Below, one piece after another: positions 5,757 through 12,636 of a DNA stretch of 12,636 bases (the stretch's first letter is position 1; each line of letters opens with the position of its first letter). The DNA is taken from assembly GCA_947447835.1 (NCBI GenBank), contig CANFLP010000049.1, positions 1 through 12,636 on the forward strand, written 5' to 3'. The translations under genes were made by a program, and so were the position numbers. Origin of the DNA: Bacteroidota bacterium (GTDB lineage: Bacteria; Bacteroidota; Bacteroidia; Chitinophagales; Chitinophagaceae). Below the pieces are notes generated by a model. It did no database searches. It worked only from the letters and a program-made list of their open reading frames with translations, and had not been told where the DNA came from.

Positions 5757-7682
5757 ATGAGCAAAAAATTAATCACGCTCTCGGTAGGCTTAATTGCTTC
5801 CACCCTTCTCTTTGGGCAAAAAGACAGTCTTTCACAAACAAAAAATGTCAATTCACTTGACGATGTAATTGTAACTGCCAATAAAATTGAGCAGAAACAA
5901 AACAGCACAGGTAAAGTAGTTACGATTATTACGACAGAACAATTAAACGCACATGCAGGACAAAGCGTTGCGCAAGTATTAAGCGAGCAAGCAAGTTTAT
6001 ATTTGCCTGGTACTTTGAGCAATGCAGGAACGGTGCCCAGTATATACATGCGTGGCGCTTCTAGTGGACGCACTTTAATTTTAGTGGACGGCACCCCCGT
6101 GGGCGATCCTTCTATGATTAGTAATGAATTTGATTTAAACCTAGTTCCTTTAGCCCAAATCGAGCGAATTGAAATTTTAAAAGGCTCTCAAAGTACCATG
6201 TATGGGTCGGATGCGATTGGTGGGGTTATTAATATTATAACTAAGAAAAAAATGGGCAGCTTTATTACAGGTGGCGCTAGTACAGGAACCTATGGCTCTA
6301 AAACAAATCAAATAGCTTTTAATGGTGTCTTAGCAAAAATTAATTATACCCTAGGTTTTGAAAATCAAAAAGCAGATGGATTTTCTTCGGCCATCGATAA
6401 AACAAATGCCGGTAATTTTGACAAGGATGGATACCAAAACAACAGTTGGTATACTAAACTAAATTACACCCTTAACAATCAATGGTCAATACAGGCAAAC
6501 ACCCGCAAAACGGCTTATAAAGCGAGTATTGATTACGGTGCCTTCAAAGATGATAAAGACGAATATTTTAACAATGCCACCACCATGTCTGGCTTGCAAT
6601 TAAAATATAAAAAAGATAAAACCGTTTTTCAGTTTCAATATCAATATACTACACAGGATCGTAGTTATTTAAATGACAGTGTTGACAAAAAGTATATCAC
6701 ATACGAAAACAACCAATATGCAGGCAAAACGCATTTTGCAGATATATTTTTATCAAAGTCCCTAGGAAAAAATATTCAATGGATTGTAGGGTCAGATTTT
6801 AGATATGGTTCTTATAATCAAACCTACGCGAGTATAAGTGAATGGGGGCCCTATAACGAAAATTTTAAAGACACATTCCAATTTCAAAATGCATTATACG
6901 GTTCCTTATTAATAAGTGATGTTTCTAAAAATTGGTTGCTTGAATTGGGTACGAGATACAATCATCATTCTCGTTATGGAGACAATCAAACTTTCACTGT
7001 TAGTCCTTCTTATGTCCTACAACCAGGGCTACGTGTAATTTCTAGCATTTCTTCCGGGTTTAAAGCTCCTAGCCTATATGAAATAAGCTATAACACACTA
7101 TTAAAAGCAGAAACTTCGGTGAATGCCGAAATTGGTGTTGATTACAAATCAAAACCAGTAGATGCGAGAGTAGTATATTTTAATAGAACTATAAACAATG
7201 GGATAGATTATAATTACATTGATTACAATTTTTTTAATTTCATCAAACAAAAAGTTAACGGAGTAGAAGTTGAATTAACCCACCGATTGCCATATAACCA
7301 ATTGATAAGTGTAAACTATACTTTATTAAATGGACAGGAAACCAATCAAAACAGAATTACCACTACAGACACTATTACCTATAATTACTTGTTAAAAAGA
7401 CCAAAGCATAGTTTGCAATTGCAATACAGTATTGCACACAAAAAGTGGCAGGCATCTATATCTGGACGATACATTAGCAGCCGTTATGATGTAGGCGGTT
7501 ATGCAACTCCAGATGTGAAATTGGATTATTACACATTATTAAATGCACATGTACAATACCAAGAAAATAAATGGTTAAGTTTTTATGTAGATGTACAAAA
7601 CCTATTGCAGGATCGTTTTCAAGAGATTTACGGTTACAATACCATGGGTAGAACTATTCAAATTGGATTTAGGTTGCATTAA
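5757..7682 (+). CDS. btuB: TonB-dependent cobalamin receptor, BtuB-like
   Basis: A 641-residue outer-membrane beta-barrel that would bind vitamin B12 or another corrinoid and import it with TonB energy. The ATG at 5757 is preferred to an in-frame TTG at 5733 because it directly begins a good signal peptide (MSKKLITLSVGLIASTLLFG). DDVIVTA (residues 35-41) is the TonB box. The plug domain (about 45-165) shows VPSIYMRGASSGRTLILVDG and IERIEILKGSQSTMYGSDAI, typical of BtuB-like receptors. The rest is beta-barrel, ending RTIQIGFRLH; the last residue is histidine, not the usual aromatic one. There is no N-terminal carboxypeptidase-like domain as in SusC proteins. Length is near that of E. coli BtuB. 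The cobalamin riboswitch in its leader makes the substrate assignment strong. BtuFCD genes are not adjacent. Confidence 0.92.
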   Translation: MSKKLITLSVGLIASTLLFGQKDSLSQTKNVNSLDDVIVTANKIEQKQNSTGKVVTIITTEQLNAHAGQSVAQVLSEQASLYLPGTLSNAGTVPSIYMRGASSGRTLILVDGTPVGDPSMISNEFDLNLVPLAQIERIEILKGSQSTMYGSDAIGGVINIITKKKMGSFITGGASTGTYGSKTNQIAFNGVLAKINYTLGFENQKADGFSSAIDKTNAGNFDKDGYQNNSWYTKLNYTLNNQWSIQANTRKTAYKASIDYGAFKDDKDEYFNNATTMSGLQLKYKKDKTVFQFQYQYTTQDRSYLNDSVDKKYITYENNQYAGKTHFADIFLSKSLGKNIQWIVGSDFRYGSYNQTYASISEWGPYNENFKDTFQFQNALYGSLLISDVSKNWLLELGTRYNHHSRYGDNQTFTVSPSYVLQPGLRVISSISSGFKAPSLYEISYNTLLKAETSVNAEIGVDYKSKPVDARVVYFNRTINNGIDYNYIDYNFFNFIKQKVNGVEVELTHRLPYNQLISVNYTLLNGQETNQNRITTTDTITYNYLLKRPKHSLQLQYSIAHKKWQASISGRYISSRYDVGGYATPDVKLDYYTLLNAHVQYQENKWLSFYVDVQNLLQDRFQEIYGYNTMGRTIQIGFRLH

Positions 7683-7703
7683 TTTAACTTAGGATGCCTA
7701 AAT

Positions 7704-7739
7704 AAAAAAAGCTTTGTATCTTCATACAAAGCTTTTTTT
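7704..7739 (+). terminator. Rho-independent terminator after the cobalamin receptor gene
   Basis: A perfect 16-bp stem pairs 7704-7719 with 7724-7739 around a CTTC loop: GCTTTGTAT against ATACAAAGC, with seven As on the left and seven Ts on the right. It ends the receptor transcript 21 bases after the stop codon. The last T is immediately followed by the start codon of the next gene, an unusual arrangement. Confidence 0.85.
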
Positions 7740-8318
7740 ATGGAATTTCACTTTAACGAATTAGTCACTGTCATTTTTACTTTGTTTGCTGTAATTGATA
7801 TTGTGGGATCTATCCCATTATTAATTGCCATGAAAGAAAAAGTAGGTGTCATTAAATCATTTCAAGTGACTTTAATATCAGGTGCCTTAATGATTGCTTT
7901 TTTATTTTTAGGAAAACCTTTTTTAAGTGTATTAGGTTTAGATGTAAAATCATTCGCGGTAGGAGGATCTATTGTGATATTTTTATTGGGACTTGAGATG
8001 GTATTAGGCCATGAAATATTTAAAGGAGATAAAGACGGTCACACTGGATCGGTTGTACCAATTGCATTCCCCATTATTGCAGGTAGCGGAACATTGACTA
8101 CTATAATGTCTTTGAAAGCAAACTTTGAAGAAATTTACATCCTATTGGGCATTGTTGCTAACCTTGCAATTATATATGTAGTATTAAAATCACTTAACTG
8201 GATTGAGAAATTATTAGGACCAGGCGGTCTGCTTGCTGTTCGTAAATTCTTTGGGGTTATTCTTTTAGCAATCGCCGTTAAGATATTCTCTAGTAATGTG
8301 GGGGCTTTGAAGCACTAG
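7740..8318 (+). CDS. MarC-family integral membrane protein
   Basis: A 192-residue inner-membrane protein with about six hydrophobic helices, close to the usual 200 residues of the MarC/YchE family. The N-terminus (LFAVIDIVGSIPLLIAM, about residues 15-31) matches the conserved TM1 region FxxxDPxGxxP in modified form, with isoleucine replacing the usual proline. VVPIAFPIIAGSGTLTTIMS (about 105-124) is the second family motif, usually PLAxPxxAGPG, with serine replacing the second proline. The family's function is unknown: the old link with multiple antibiotic resistance in E. coli has not held up, and a transporter role is only assumed. The start at 7740 is right because the family alignment begins here and the next methionine would delete TM1. 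The ATG abuts the T tract of the upstream terminator, leaving no separate leader. Confidence 0.88.
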   Translation: MEFHFNELVTVIFTLFAVIDIVGSIPLLIAMKEKVGVIKSFQVTLISGALMIAFLFLGKPFLSVLGLDVKSFAVGGSIVIFLLGLEMVLGHEIFKGDKDGHTGSVVPIAFPIIAGSGTLTTIMSLKANFEEIYILLGIVANLAIIYVVLKSLNWIEKLLGPGGLLAVRKFFGVILLAIAVKIFSSNVGALKH

Positions 8319-8359
8319 CACTTACTCCCATAATTGTTGTAAAATAATGTAGGGAAAGA

Positions 8360-9544
8360 CTAGTTTGAATTATTTAAGTACTCTGAAGGTGTTACACCCA
8401 TTTTTTGCTTGAAAGAGTTGAAAAAACTTGTCCTTGATCCAAAGCCAGCTTGTTTTGCTAACGCATCTAATGTCAAAATTTCACCTGTTCCGTTTTGTAT
8501 TAAGTCAATTACATGAGCAATTTTTAGGTCGTTTTTCCAAGTATTAAAATTTAATTTAAGATACTCATTAAAATAATAAGATAAATGGTGAATAGGAATA
8601 TCCGTGTCCATAGACATGACAGTCAGATTAAATTCAGAACTCAAATAAGGTTTTTTCTCAATATAGGAATCAACTTTACGCTTTAGCAAGGTTAGTTTAT
8701 CTGCCGAAATTTCAAAAGATCTAATCTTTTTACTTGTATCAAAAAGTGACAAGTCGGCTTCTTTTAACTTTCCTTTTCTTGAAAAAATAGCATAATCAAG
8801 CTGAGGTAATCCATACATTATATTAGGAAAAAATAATAGCGAAAAATTCAACAAAAACAGACCAAAAATGGTAATATATAAAATGAAATTTCCTTTTTGA
8901 TCAGGCACCTTTATATCCATGTCAAAATAGGCAGCAAATGTAAATAATAAAAAACCTAGATACATAAATATTGAAGTTATTACCAACAACATCAACCATT
9001 TAAATACCAAGCTTGATTGTTTGGATAAATAATTTTTTTTCAACCCTCTATTAATTATCAATAATACACTTACAATAACATATACAAAAGCAATAACGGG
9101 TCTGGTTAAAAAACTAAATTTTGGTGGTAAAAATAAATAATTAACTTTTAGAAAATTACGACTATCTATTAAAACGCCAGAGGCATAATTTAATTTGTAA
9201 TCCCAGCTCTGTATGAGATATGGAGAAATATTTATTACAAATAAAACTGCAGGAACAAAGTGCAAAATATCCCATTTGCTTAATTTATAATCATCATTTA
9301 ATAAGCCCCTGACATAAAAATAAAACAGAGGACCAAGTAATAAATATAATGGGGTAAAATGCACAAGCATAATTGCTACTAAAAGTCTGCTGCTAGTAAA
9401 AACAGTTGCATAATGTGATAAAGCATAGATATTGTTTATCAATAAAAAGAAAAATAAATAAATGTTAGTTTTATTTGAATTCCTTAAATTAATAAACACT
9501 AAGAAAGTGGTTATAAATCCAAATATGGTTAAGTATAAAAGCAT
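8360..9544 (-). CDS. Membrane-bound AraC-family transcriptional regulator
   Basis: A 394-residue protein whose N-terminal part (about residues 1-245) has seven or so hydrophobic helices and whose C-terminal part (about 285-392) is an AraC-type DNA-binding domain. The second helix-turn-helix is clear: LTLDALAKQAGFGSRTSFFN followed by FKQKMGVTPSEYL, the family signature. The first helix-turn-helix (around IPIHHLSYYFNEYLKLNF) is also recognisable. This architecture is common in Bacteroidota, where the membrane part is thought to sense an unknown signal. It is convergent with marC, with a 41-base gap, and divergent from the lipid kinase gene, with a 74-base gap, so it may control that neighbour or itself. 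Its targets are not known from sequence. Confidence 0.9.
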   Translation of the reverse strand: MLLYLTIFGFITTFLVFINLRNSNKTNIYLFFFLLINNIYALSHYATVFTSSRLLVAIMLVHFTPLYLLLGPLFYFYVRGLLNDDYKLSKWDILHFVPAVLFVINISPYLIQSWDYKLNYASGVLIDSRNFLKVNYLFLPPKFSFLTRPVIAFVYVIVSVLLIINRGLKKNYLSKQSSLVFKWLMLLVITSIFMYLGFLLFTFAAYFDMDIKVPDQKGNFILYITIFGLFLLNFSLLFFPNIMYGLPQLDYAIFSRKGKLKEADLSLFDTSKKIRSFEISADKLTLLKRKVDSYIEKKPYLSSEFNLTVMSMDTDIPIHHLSYYFNEYLKLNFNTWKNDLKIAHVIDLIQNGTGEILTLDALAKQAGFGSRTSFFNSFKQKMGVTPSEYLNNSN

Positions 9545-9571
9545 ATAAATTGAGTCATTATTATATTAATA

Positions 9572-9579
9572 CAAATGTA
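9572..9579 (-). promoter_or_regulatory. Candidate promoter of the AraC-type regulator, -7 box
   Basis: The minus strand reads TACATTTG, matching TAnnTTTG, 27 bases before the regulator's start codon. No TTG is seen at the -33 position. It lies 26 bases from the oppositely oriented -7 box of the lipid kinase gene. Confidence 0.45.
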
Positions 9580-9605
9580 ATATAGTATGGATACATTTTA
9601 TTGTA

Positions 9606-9613
9606 TATTTTTG
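9606..9613 (+). promoter_or_regulatory. Candidate promoter of the lipid kinase gene, -7 box
   Basis: TATTTTTG matches TAnnTTTG and ends 5 bases before the ATG at 9619, so the transcript would be leaderless or nearly so. No clear -33 TTG is present. Confidence 0.45.
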
Positions 9614-9618
9614 TTTGA

Positions 9619-10470
9619 ATGACCCACTTCATTATCAATCCAAATGCGGGTACCAAAAAGAAAAGCCAATACCTGGCTTTGATTGCCTCCATTAAAAGTG
9701 ATCCATTACACTATGTATGGGAAACATCACACCCACTTGAAGCTTCAATTTTAACTCGAAATGCAGTAGAAATGGGCGCTAACAGGATTATAGCAGTAGG
9801 CGGTGATGGCACTATTAATGAAGTGGCCTCCGTTTTAGTAGGAAGTTCCATCCCCTTAGGCGTCATTCCCATTGGATCCGGCAATGGTTTAGCCAGGCAT
9901 TTAGGCATCCCGATGATACCCAGCAAAGCCCTCGAAATTGCAAAAAAGCATGCTGCTCAAAAAATGGATGTTGGCAGGTTTAATGACCGATACTTTTTTT
10001 GTACTGCCGGTATTGGCTTTGATGCAAGTGTAGCACATCGTTTTGCTAAAGCAAGTGGACGTGGGTTGATGAACTATATAAAAGCCACTTTTTACACACT
10101 GTTTAACTTCGAACCAATAGAAATTAATCTAGATAACACCTCTGAAGAAGCTATTTTTTCCTTGACAATAGCCAATGCAAATCAATTTGGGAACGATGCT
10201 TACATTTCTCCAATGTCTAATGTTCAGGATGGCTTTTTGGAAATAATTAAAATCAAGAAACTTAGTTTAATTCAAGCTACAGTTATTGGAATCAGGCTTT
10301 TTATGGGTACCATCCATCATTCAAATAATGTTGAAATCACTAGCTTAAAGGGCATTAAAATTAAGTATCATAGAAACGCACCTTATCATTTAGACGGGGA
10401 ACAACTTTTTACGGAAAAGGATGAAATACAAATTCAAATTCTGCCTAATGCATTGAATGTAATTTGCTAA
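9619..10470 (+). CDS. Diacylglycerol kinase family lipid kinase (DagK/YegS-like)
   Basis: A 283-residue soluble or peripheral membrane enzyme expected to transfer phosphate from ATP to diacylglycerol or a related lipid alcohol, recycling it to phosphatidate. The N-terminus FIINPNAG (residues 4-11) is the typical first strand and loop. GGDGT (61-65), the nucleotide-binding hallmark, and PIGSGNGLARHLGIP (84-98) follow. GIGFDASVA (131-139) opens the second domain, and LDGE (258-261) near the C-terminus holds the conserved acidic residues. Length is normal for the family (about 290-310). Sphingosine-kinase-like or YegS-like substrate choice cannot be told apart here. It is a single gene, divergent from the AraC-type regulator and ending 165 bases before nuoA; no strong terminator follows it. 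Confidence 0.9.
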   Translation: MTHFIINPNAGTKKKSQYLALIASIKSDPLHYVWETSHPLEASILTRNAVEMGANRIIAVGGDGTINEVASVLVGSSIPLGVIPIGSGNGLARHLGIPMIPSKALEIAKKHAAQKMDVGRFNDRYFFCTAGIGFDASVAHRFAKASGRGLMNYIKATFYTLFNFEPIEINLDNTSEEAIFSLTIANANQFGNDAYISPMSNVQDGFLEIIKIKKLSLIQATVIGIRLFMGTIHHSNNVEITSLKGIKIKYHRNAPYHLDGEQLFTEKDEIQIQILPNALNVIC

Positions 10471-10568
10471 TTTTAGCTGCTTGCAATCAACGGCCTGAAC
10501 ATGATATTTATCATTCATTTTAACTGTAAAAGCTGATTTCTATCCAATCCGAATTTATCAAGGCAGTT

Positions 10569-10576
10569 TATTTTTG
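10569..10576 (+). promoter_or_regulatory. Candidate promoter of the nuo operon, -7 box
   Basis: TATTTTTG matches TAnnTTTG. A start about 7 bases downstream would give a leader of around 53 bases before nuoA, beginning close to an imperfect dyad (CGAATA at 10581-10586, TATTCG at 10599-10604). No -33 TTG is visible. A second, poorer box, TAATTTAG, lies at 10605-10612. Confidence 0.4.
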
Positions 10577-10635
10577 AATTCGAATAGATTCGCAAATTTA
10601 TTCGTAATTTAGGACACATTTTAACTTACGAGCTT

Positions 10636-10986
10636 ATGGGCGCGATTTCCTTGATTGCCTTGCTAATTGCAGCAATCGCATTTTCAGCTGGCGGAATTTT
10701 AGTTGGAAAAATATTAGTTAAGGGCAGTAGCAATCCACAAAAAGGACAAGCTTATGAGTGTGGTATACCCACCAATACTTCGCCTTGGCATCAATTTAAT
10801 GTAGGGTATTATTTATTTGCCCTTTTGTTTTTAATCTTCGATGTGGAATTAGTATTTCTTTATCCTTGGGCTGTTGTTGTAAAAAAAGTAGGCATCCTTG
10901 CACTTTTCGAAATTATCGTATTCATATTTATTTTATTCATGGGCTTTTTATATGCTCATAAAAAAGGCGCACTCAAATGGAGTTAA
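10636..10986 (+). CDS. nuoA: NADH:quinone oxidoreductase subunit A
   Basis: A 116-residue membrane subunit of respiratory complex I (ND3 homologue) located at the junction of membrane and peripheral arms near the quinone site. Three hydrophobic helices lie at about residues 3-26, 57-80 and 86-108. The loop between the first two carries the conserved QAYECGIP (38-45), with the ND3-type cysteine at 42. FLIFDVELVFLYPWA (65-79), with conserved Asp and Glu, is the family signature. Its last 10 bases overlap the start of nuoB, which implies tight co-translation. Length is standard for the family. Confidence 0.96.
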   Translation: MGAISLIALLIAAIAFSAGGILVGKILVKGSSNPQKGQAYECGIPTNTSPWHQFNVGYYLFALLFLIFDVELVFLYPWAVVVKKVGILALFEIIVFIFILFMGFLYAHKKGALKWS

Positions 10987-11522
10987 ACGAAAACATTGCT
11001 GGTAATCCCCCATTTCCGGGCATTATCCACGAAACACCAGGTGGTGGAATTGTAGTAAGTACTTTTGATAATGTTATTAATTGGGCTCGTAGCAATTCCT
11101 TATGGCCATTGTCTTTCGCAACAAGTTGTTGTGGAATTGAAATGATGTCAACTGCTTCTGCTAAATATGATTTTTCTCGTTTTGGATTTGAAGTGGCTCG
11201 TGCCTCTCCACGTCAAGCAGACGTAATTATTATAGCAGGAACTATTGTAAATAAAATGGCGCCCGTATTAAAACGCTTGTACGATCAAATGGCCGATCCT
11301 AAATATGTAATTGCCATGGGGGCATGCGCAATTAGTGGAGGTCCATTTTTTTATAATACCTACTCAGTGGTAAAAGGAGCAGACCACGTAATTCCGGTAG
11401 ATGTATATATTCCAGGTTGCCCTCCTCGTCCCGAAGCATTATTACACTCTTTAATTTCCCTTCAAGAAAAAATTAAAATGGGCATGACAAGAGATCAAAT
11501 TAGAACTGAATTTAAAGGATAG
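10977..11522 (+). CDS. nuoB: NADH:quinone oxidoreductase subunit B
   Basis: A 181-residue peripheral-arm subunit (PSST homologue) that holds the terminal [4Fe-4S] cluster N2, which passes electrons to quinone. All four expected cysteine ligands are present: the adjacent pair Cys51-Cys52 in ATSCCGIEMM, Cys117 in GACAISGGPF and Cys148 in IPGCPPRPEA. FEVARASPRQADVIIIAGT (71-89) is the conserved quinone-side segment. The start overlaps nuoA by 10 bases and nuoC follows after 14 bases. Length is normal, and nothing suggests loss of function. Confidence 0.97.
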   Translation: MELNENIAGNPPFPGIIHETPGGGIVVSTFDNVINWARSNSLWPLSFATSCCGIEMMSTASAKYDFSRFGFEVARASPRQADVIIIAGTIVNKMAPVLKRLYDQMADPKYVIAMGACAISGGPFFYNTYSVVKGADHVIPVDVYIPGCPPRPEALLHSLISLQEKIKMGMTRDQIRTEFKG

Positions 11523-11536
11523 TATAACCATACATT

Positions 11537-11989
11537 ATGACTAACGAAGAAATAAAAGCATATATCAGTTCACACGCACCTGAAGCAACATTTGACGAAA
11601 CGGGCGAGTGGCTAAATGTTATTGTAGATCCAACTGGCTTGAAATCCCTAGCCATCGTGCTTCGAGGTCAACCGATGCAAATAGATTATTTATTTAACCT
11701 AACCTGCGTAGATTGGAAAACGCATTTGACAATGGTTTACCATTTTTCTTCTACAATACATAGACACAATATTGTTATTAAGTCCAATGTAGATAGAACC
11801 ACCCCCAACATTGACACCCTTTGTGATATATGGAGAACAGCAGAAATGTTGGAGCGTGAGGTGTTTGAAATGTTTGGTGTAAACTTTATAAATCACCCTG
11901 ACCTTAGAAAATTAATATTGGAGGAAGATTTTAAAGGATACCCTTTGAGAAAAGATTTTGAAGATCCTATCAACATGATAAAATTATAA
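11537..11989 (+). CDS. nuoC: NADH:quinone oxidoreductase subunit C
   Basis: A 150-residue subunit (30-kDa homologue) of the complex I peripheral arm, which packs against NuoD and has no cofactor. The signature runs from about residue 101: EMLEREVFEMFGVNF, then NHPDLRKLILEEDFKGYPLRKD (119-140, quoted in part by its HPDLR and PLRKD cores). It is a separate gene here, not fused to nuoD as in enterobacteria. It is shorter than many NuoC proteins because it stops right after the signature, which is usual in Bacteroidota. nuoD starts 6 bases after its stop codon. Confidence 0.96.
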   Translation: MTNEEIKAYISSHAPEATFDETGEWLNVIVDPTGLKSLAIVLRGQPMQIDYLFNLTCVDWKTHLTMVYHFSSTIHRHNIVIKSNVDRTTPNIDTLCDIWRTAEMLEREVFEMFGVNFINHPDLRKLILEEDFKGYPLRKDFEDPINMIKL

Positions 11990-11995
11990 TCGGGC

Positions 11996-12636
11996 ATGTA
12001 CAATCAAACTGAAATTATAAAAGACACCACCGACTTAGGCCCTGAAGGCGAGTTGGTAGTGAACATGGGACCTCAGCACCCTGCAACGCACGGTGTATTG
12101 CATTTAGTGGTAACATTAAATGGAGAGACTATTAAAAAAATTGAACCTCATTTAGGTTACATACATCGTTCTATCGAAAAAATGTGCGAGAGTTTAACTT
12201 ATCGTCAATTTATATACGTGACAAGTAGAATGGATTATTTGTCTTCTCATATTAACAACACCGCTTGTGCTTTATTGGTTGAAAAAGGAATGCAAATAGA
12301 AGTTCCTGAAAGAGCAAAAGTGGTAAGAACTATATTGAACGAACTTACACGTATTGCTTCACATGAATTATGGATAGGTGCGATGGCAATGGACTTAGGC
12401 GCATTCACACCTTTCTTCTACGCATTTAGAGAGCGTGAAATGATCACCGATATCATGGAAGAAACCTGCGGTGCTAGATTAACCATGAACTATATTGTAC
12501 CAGGTGGTTTGATGTATGATATTCATCCCGATTTTCAAACAAAGGTGAAAGCTTTTGTAAAACAGTTTAAAGAGAAAGTTACAGAATACGAAGACCTAGT
12601 TACAGGCAACGTAATATTCCAAAGCCGTACAAAAGG
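11996..12636 (+). CDS. nuoD: NADH:quinone oxidoreductase subunit D, C-terminus cut by window edge
   Basis: The 49-kDa-type subunit of complex I, which with NuoB forms the quinone-reduction chamber. It is open to the window edge: 213 residues of an expected total near 400. The ATG at 11996 is chosen because NMGPQHPATHGVL (residues 23-35), the conserved N-terminal motif with the quinone-site histidine, follows at the normal distance. EPHLGYIHRSIEKMCE, then SRMDYLSSHINN with the conserved quinone-site tyrosine, and ASHELWIGAMAMDLGAFTPF followed by FYAFRERE are all present. It lies 6 bases after nuoC in the same operon. The remaining nuo genes would follow outside the window. Confidence 0.95.
   Translation, partial: MYNQTEIIKDTTDLGPEGELVVNMGPQHPATHGVLHLVVTLNGETIKKIEPHLGYIHRSIEKMCESLTYRQFIYVTSRMDYLSSHINNTACALLVEKGMQIEVPERAKVVRTILNELTRIASHELWIGAMAMDLGAFTPFFYAFREREMITDIMEETCGARLTMNYIVPGGLMYDIHPDFQTKVKAFVKQFKEKVTEYEDLVTGNVIFQSRTK

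Noticed and set aside
5705..6094. Minus-strand open frame of 129 codons
   Set aside because: It is antisense to the leader, signal peptide and plug domain of the cobalamin receptor, which are clearly coding on the plus strand.
8319..8359. Bidirectional terminator between marC and the convergent regulator gene
   Set aside because: Only a short, bulged CCCAT/ATG-GGG pairing is present with no T run on either strand, so I do not call it.
10501..10514. ATGATA-TT-TATCAT dyad as a terminator for the lipid kinase gene
   Set aside because: A 6-bp all-but-one AT stem with a 2-base loop and no clean T tract is too weak, and such dyads are common in AT-rich spacers.

Overview
The window looks like ordinary chromosomal DNA from an AT-rich member of the Bacteroidota, most likely near the Chitinophagaceae. 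That placement is an inference from protein style, from several TAnnTTTG-type -7 promoter boxes, and from the lack of Shine-Dalgarno sequences before the genes. No rRNA, tRNA, CRISPR array, insertion sequence or integrase is visible.

Layout: positions 1-956 (minus) hold most of gpsA (glycerol-3-phosphate dehydrogenase), cut by the window edge. A hairpin terminator (978-1015) separates it from a two-gene minus-strand efflux operon: a TolC-like outer-membrane channel (3872-2412), then a MacA/HlyD-like periplasmic adaptor (2385-1033). No inner-membrane pump is present. Ahead of the TolC-like gene lies a 19-bp palindrome that could be a repressor operator. Next on the minus strand is an APC-family amino acid permease (5355-4027). 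The gene-free stretch 5356-5756 (401 bases) holds the permease promoter, a cobalamin riboswitch on the plus strand (5477-5634, with a possible P13 hairpin to 5666), and a 90-base segment leading to the start of a BtuB-like TonB-dependent receptor (5757-7682). A perfect hairpin with a T tract ends this gene and abuts the start codon of a MarC-family membrane protein (7740-8318). A membrane-bound AraC-type regulator (9544-8360, minus) is convergent with marC and divergent from a diacylglycerol-kinase-family lipid kinase (9619-10470). From 10636 the start of the respiratory complex I operon follows, nuoA-nuoB-nuoC-nuoD, with nuoD cut by the window edge.

How the parts work together: the riboswitch most likely lowers receptor synthesis when adenosylcobalamin is plentiful, making this a B12 uptake locus without its inner-membrane BtuFCD partners nearby. 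The adaptor and channel must work with a pump encoded elsewhere. The nuo genes build the Q-module/peripheral arm (B, C, D) and one membrane subunit (A) of NADH:quinone oxidoreductase. I found no convincing undescribed multi-gene system. The most interesting points are regulatory: the palindrome over the efflux promoter, the terminator fused to the marC start codon, and promoters so close to start codons that leaderless transcripts are likely.
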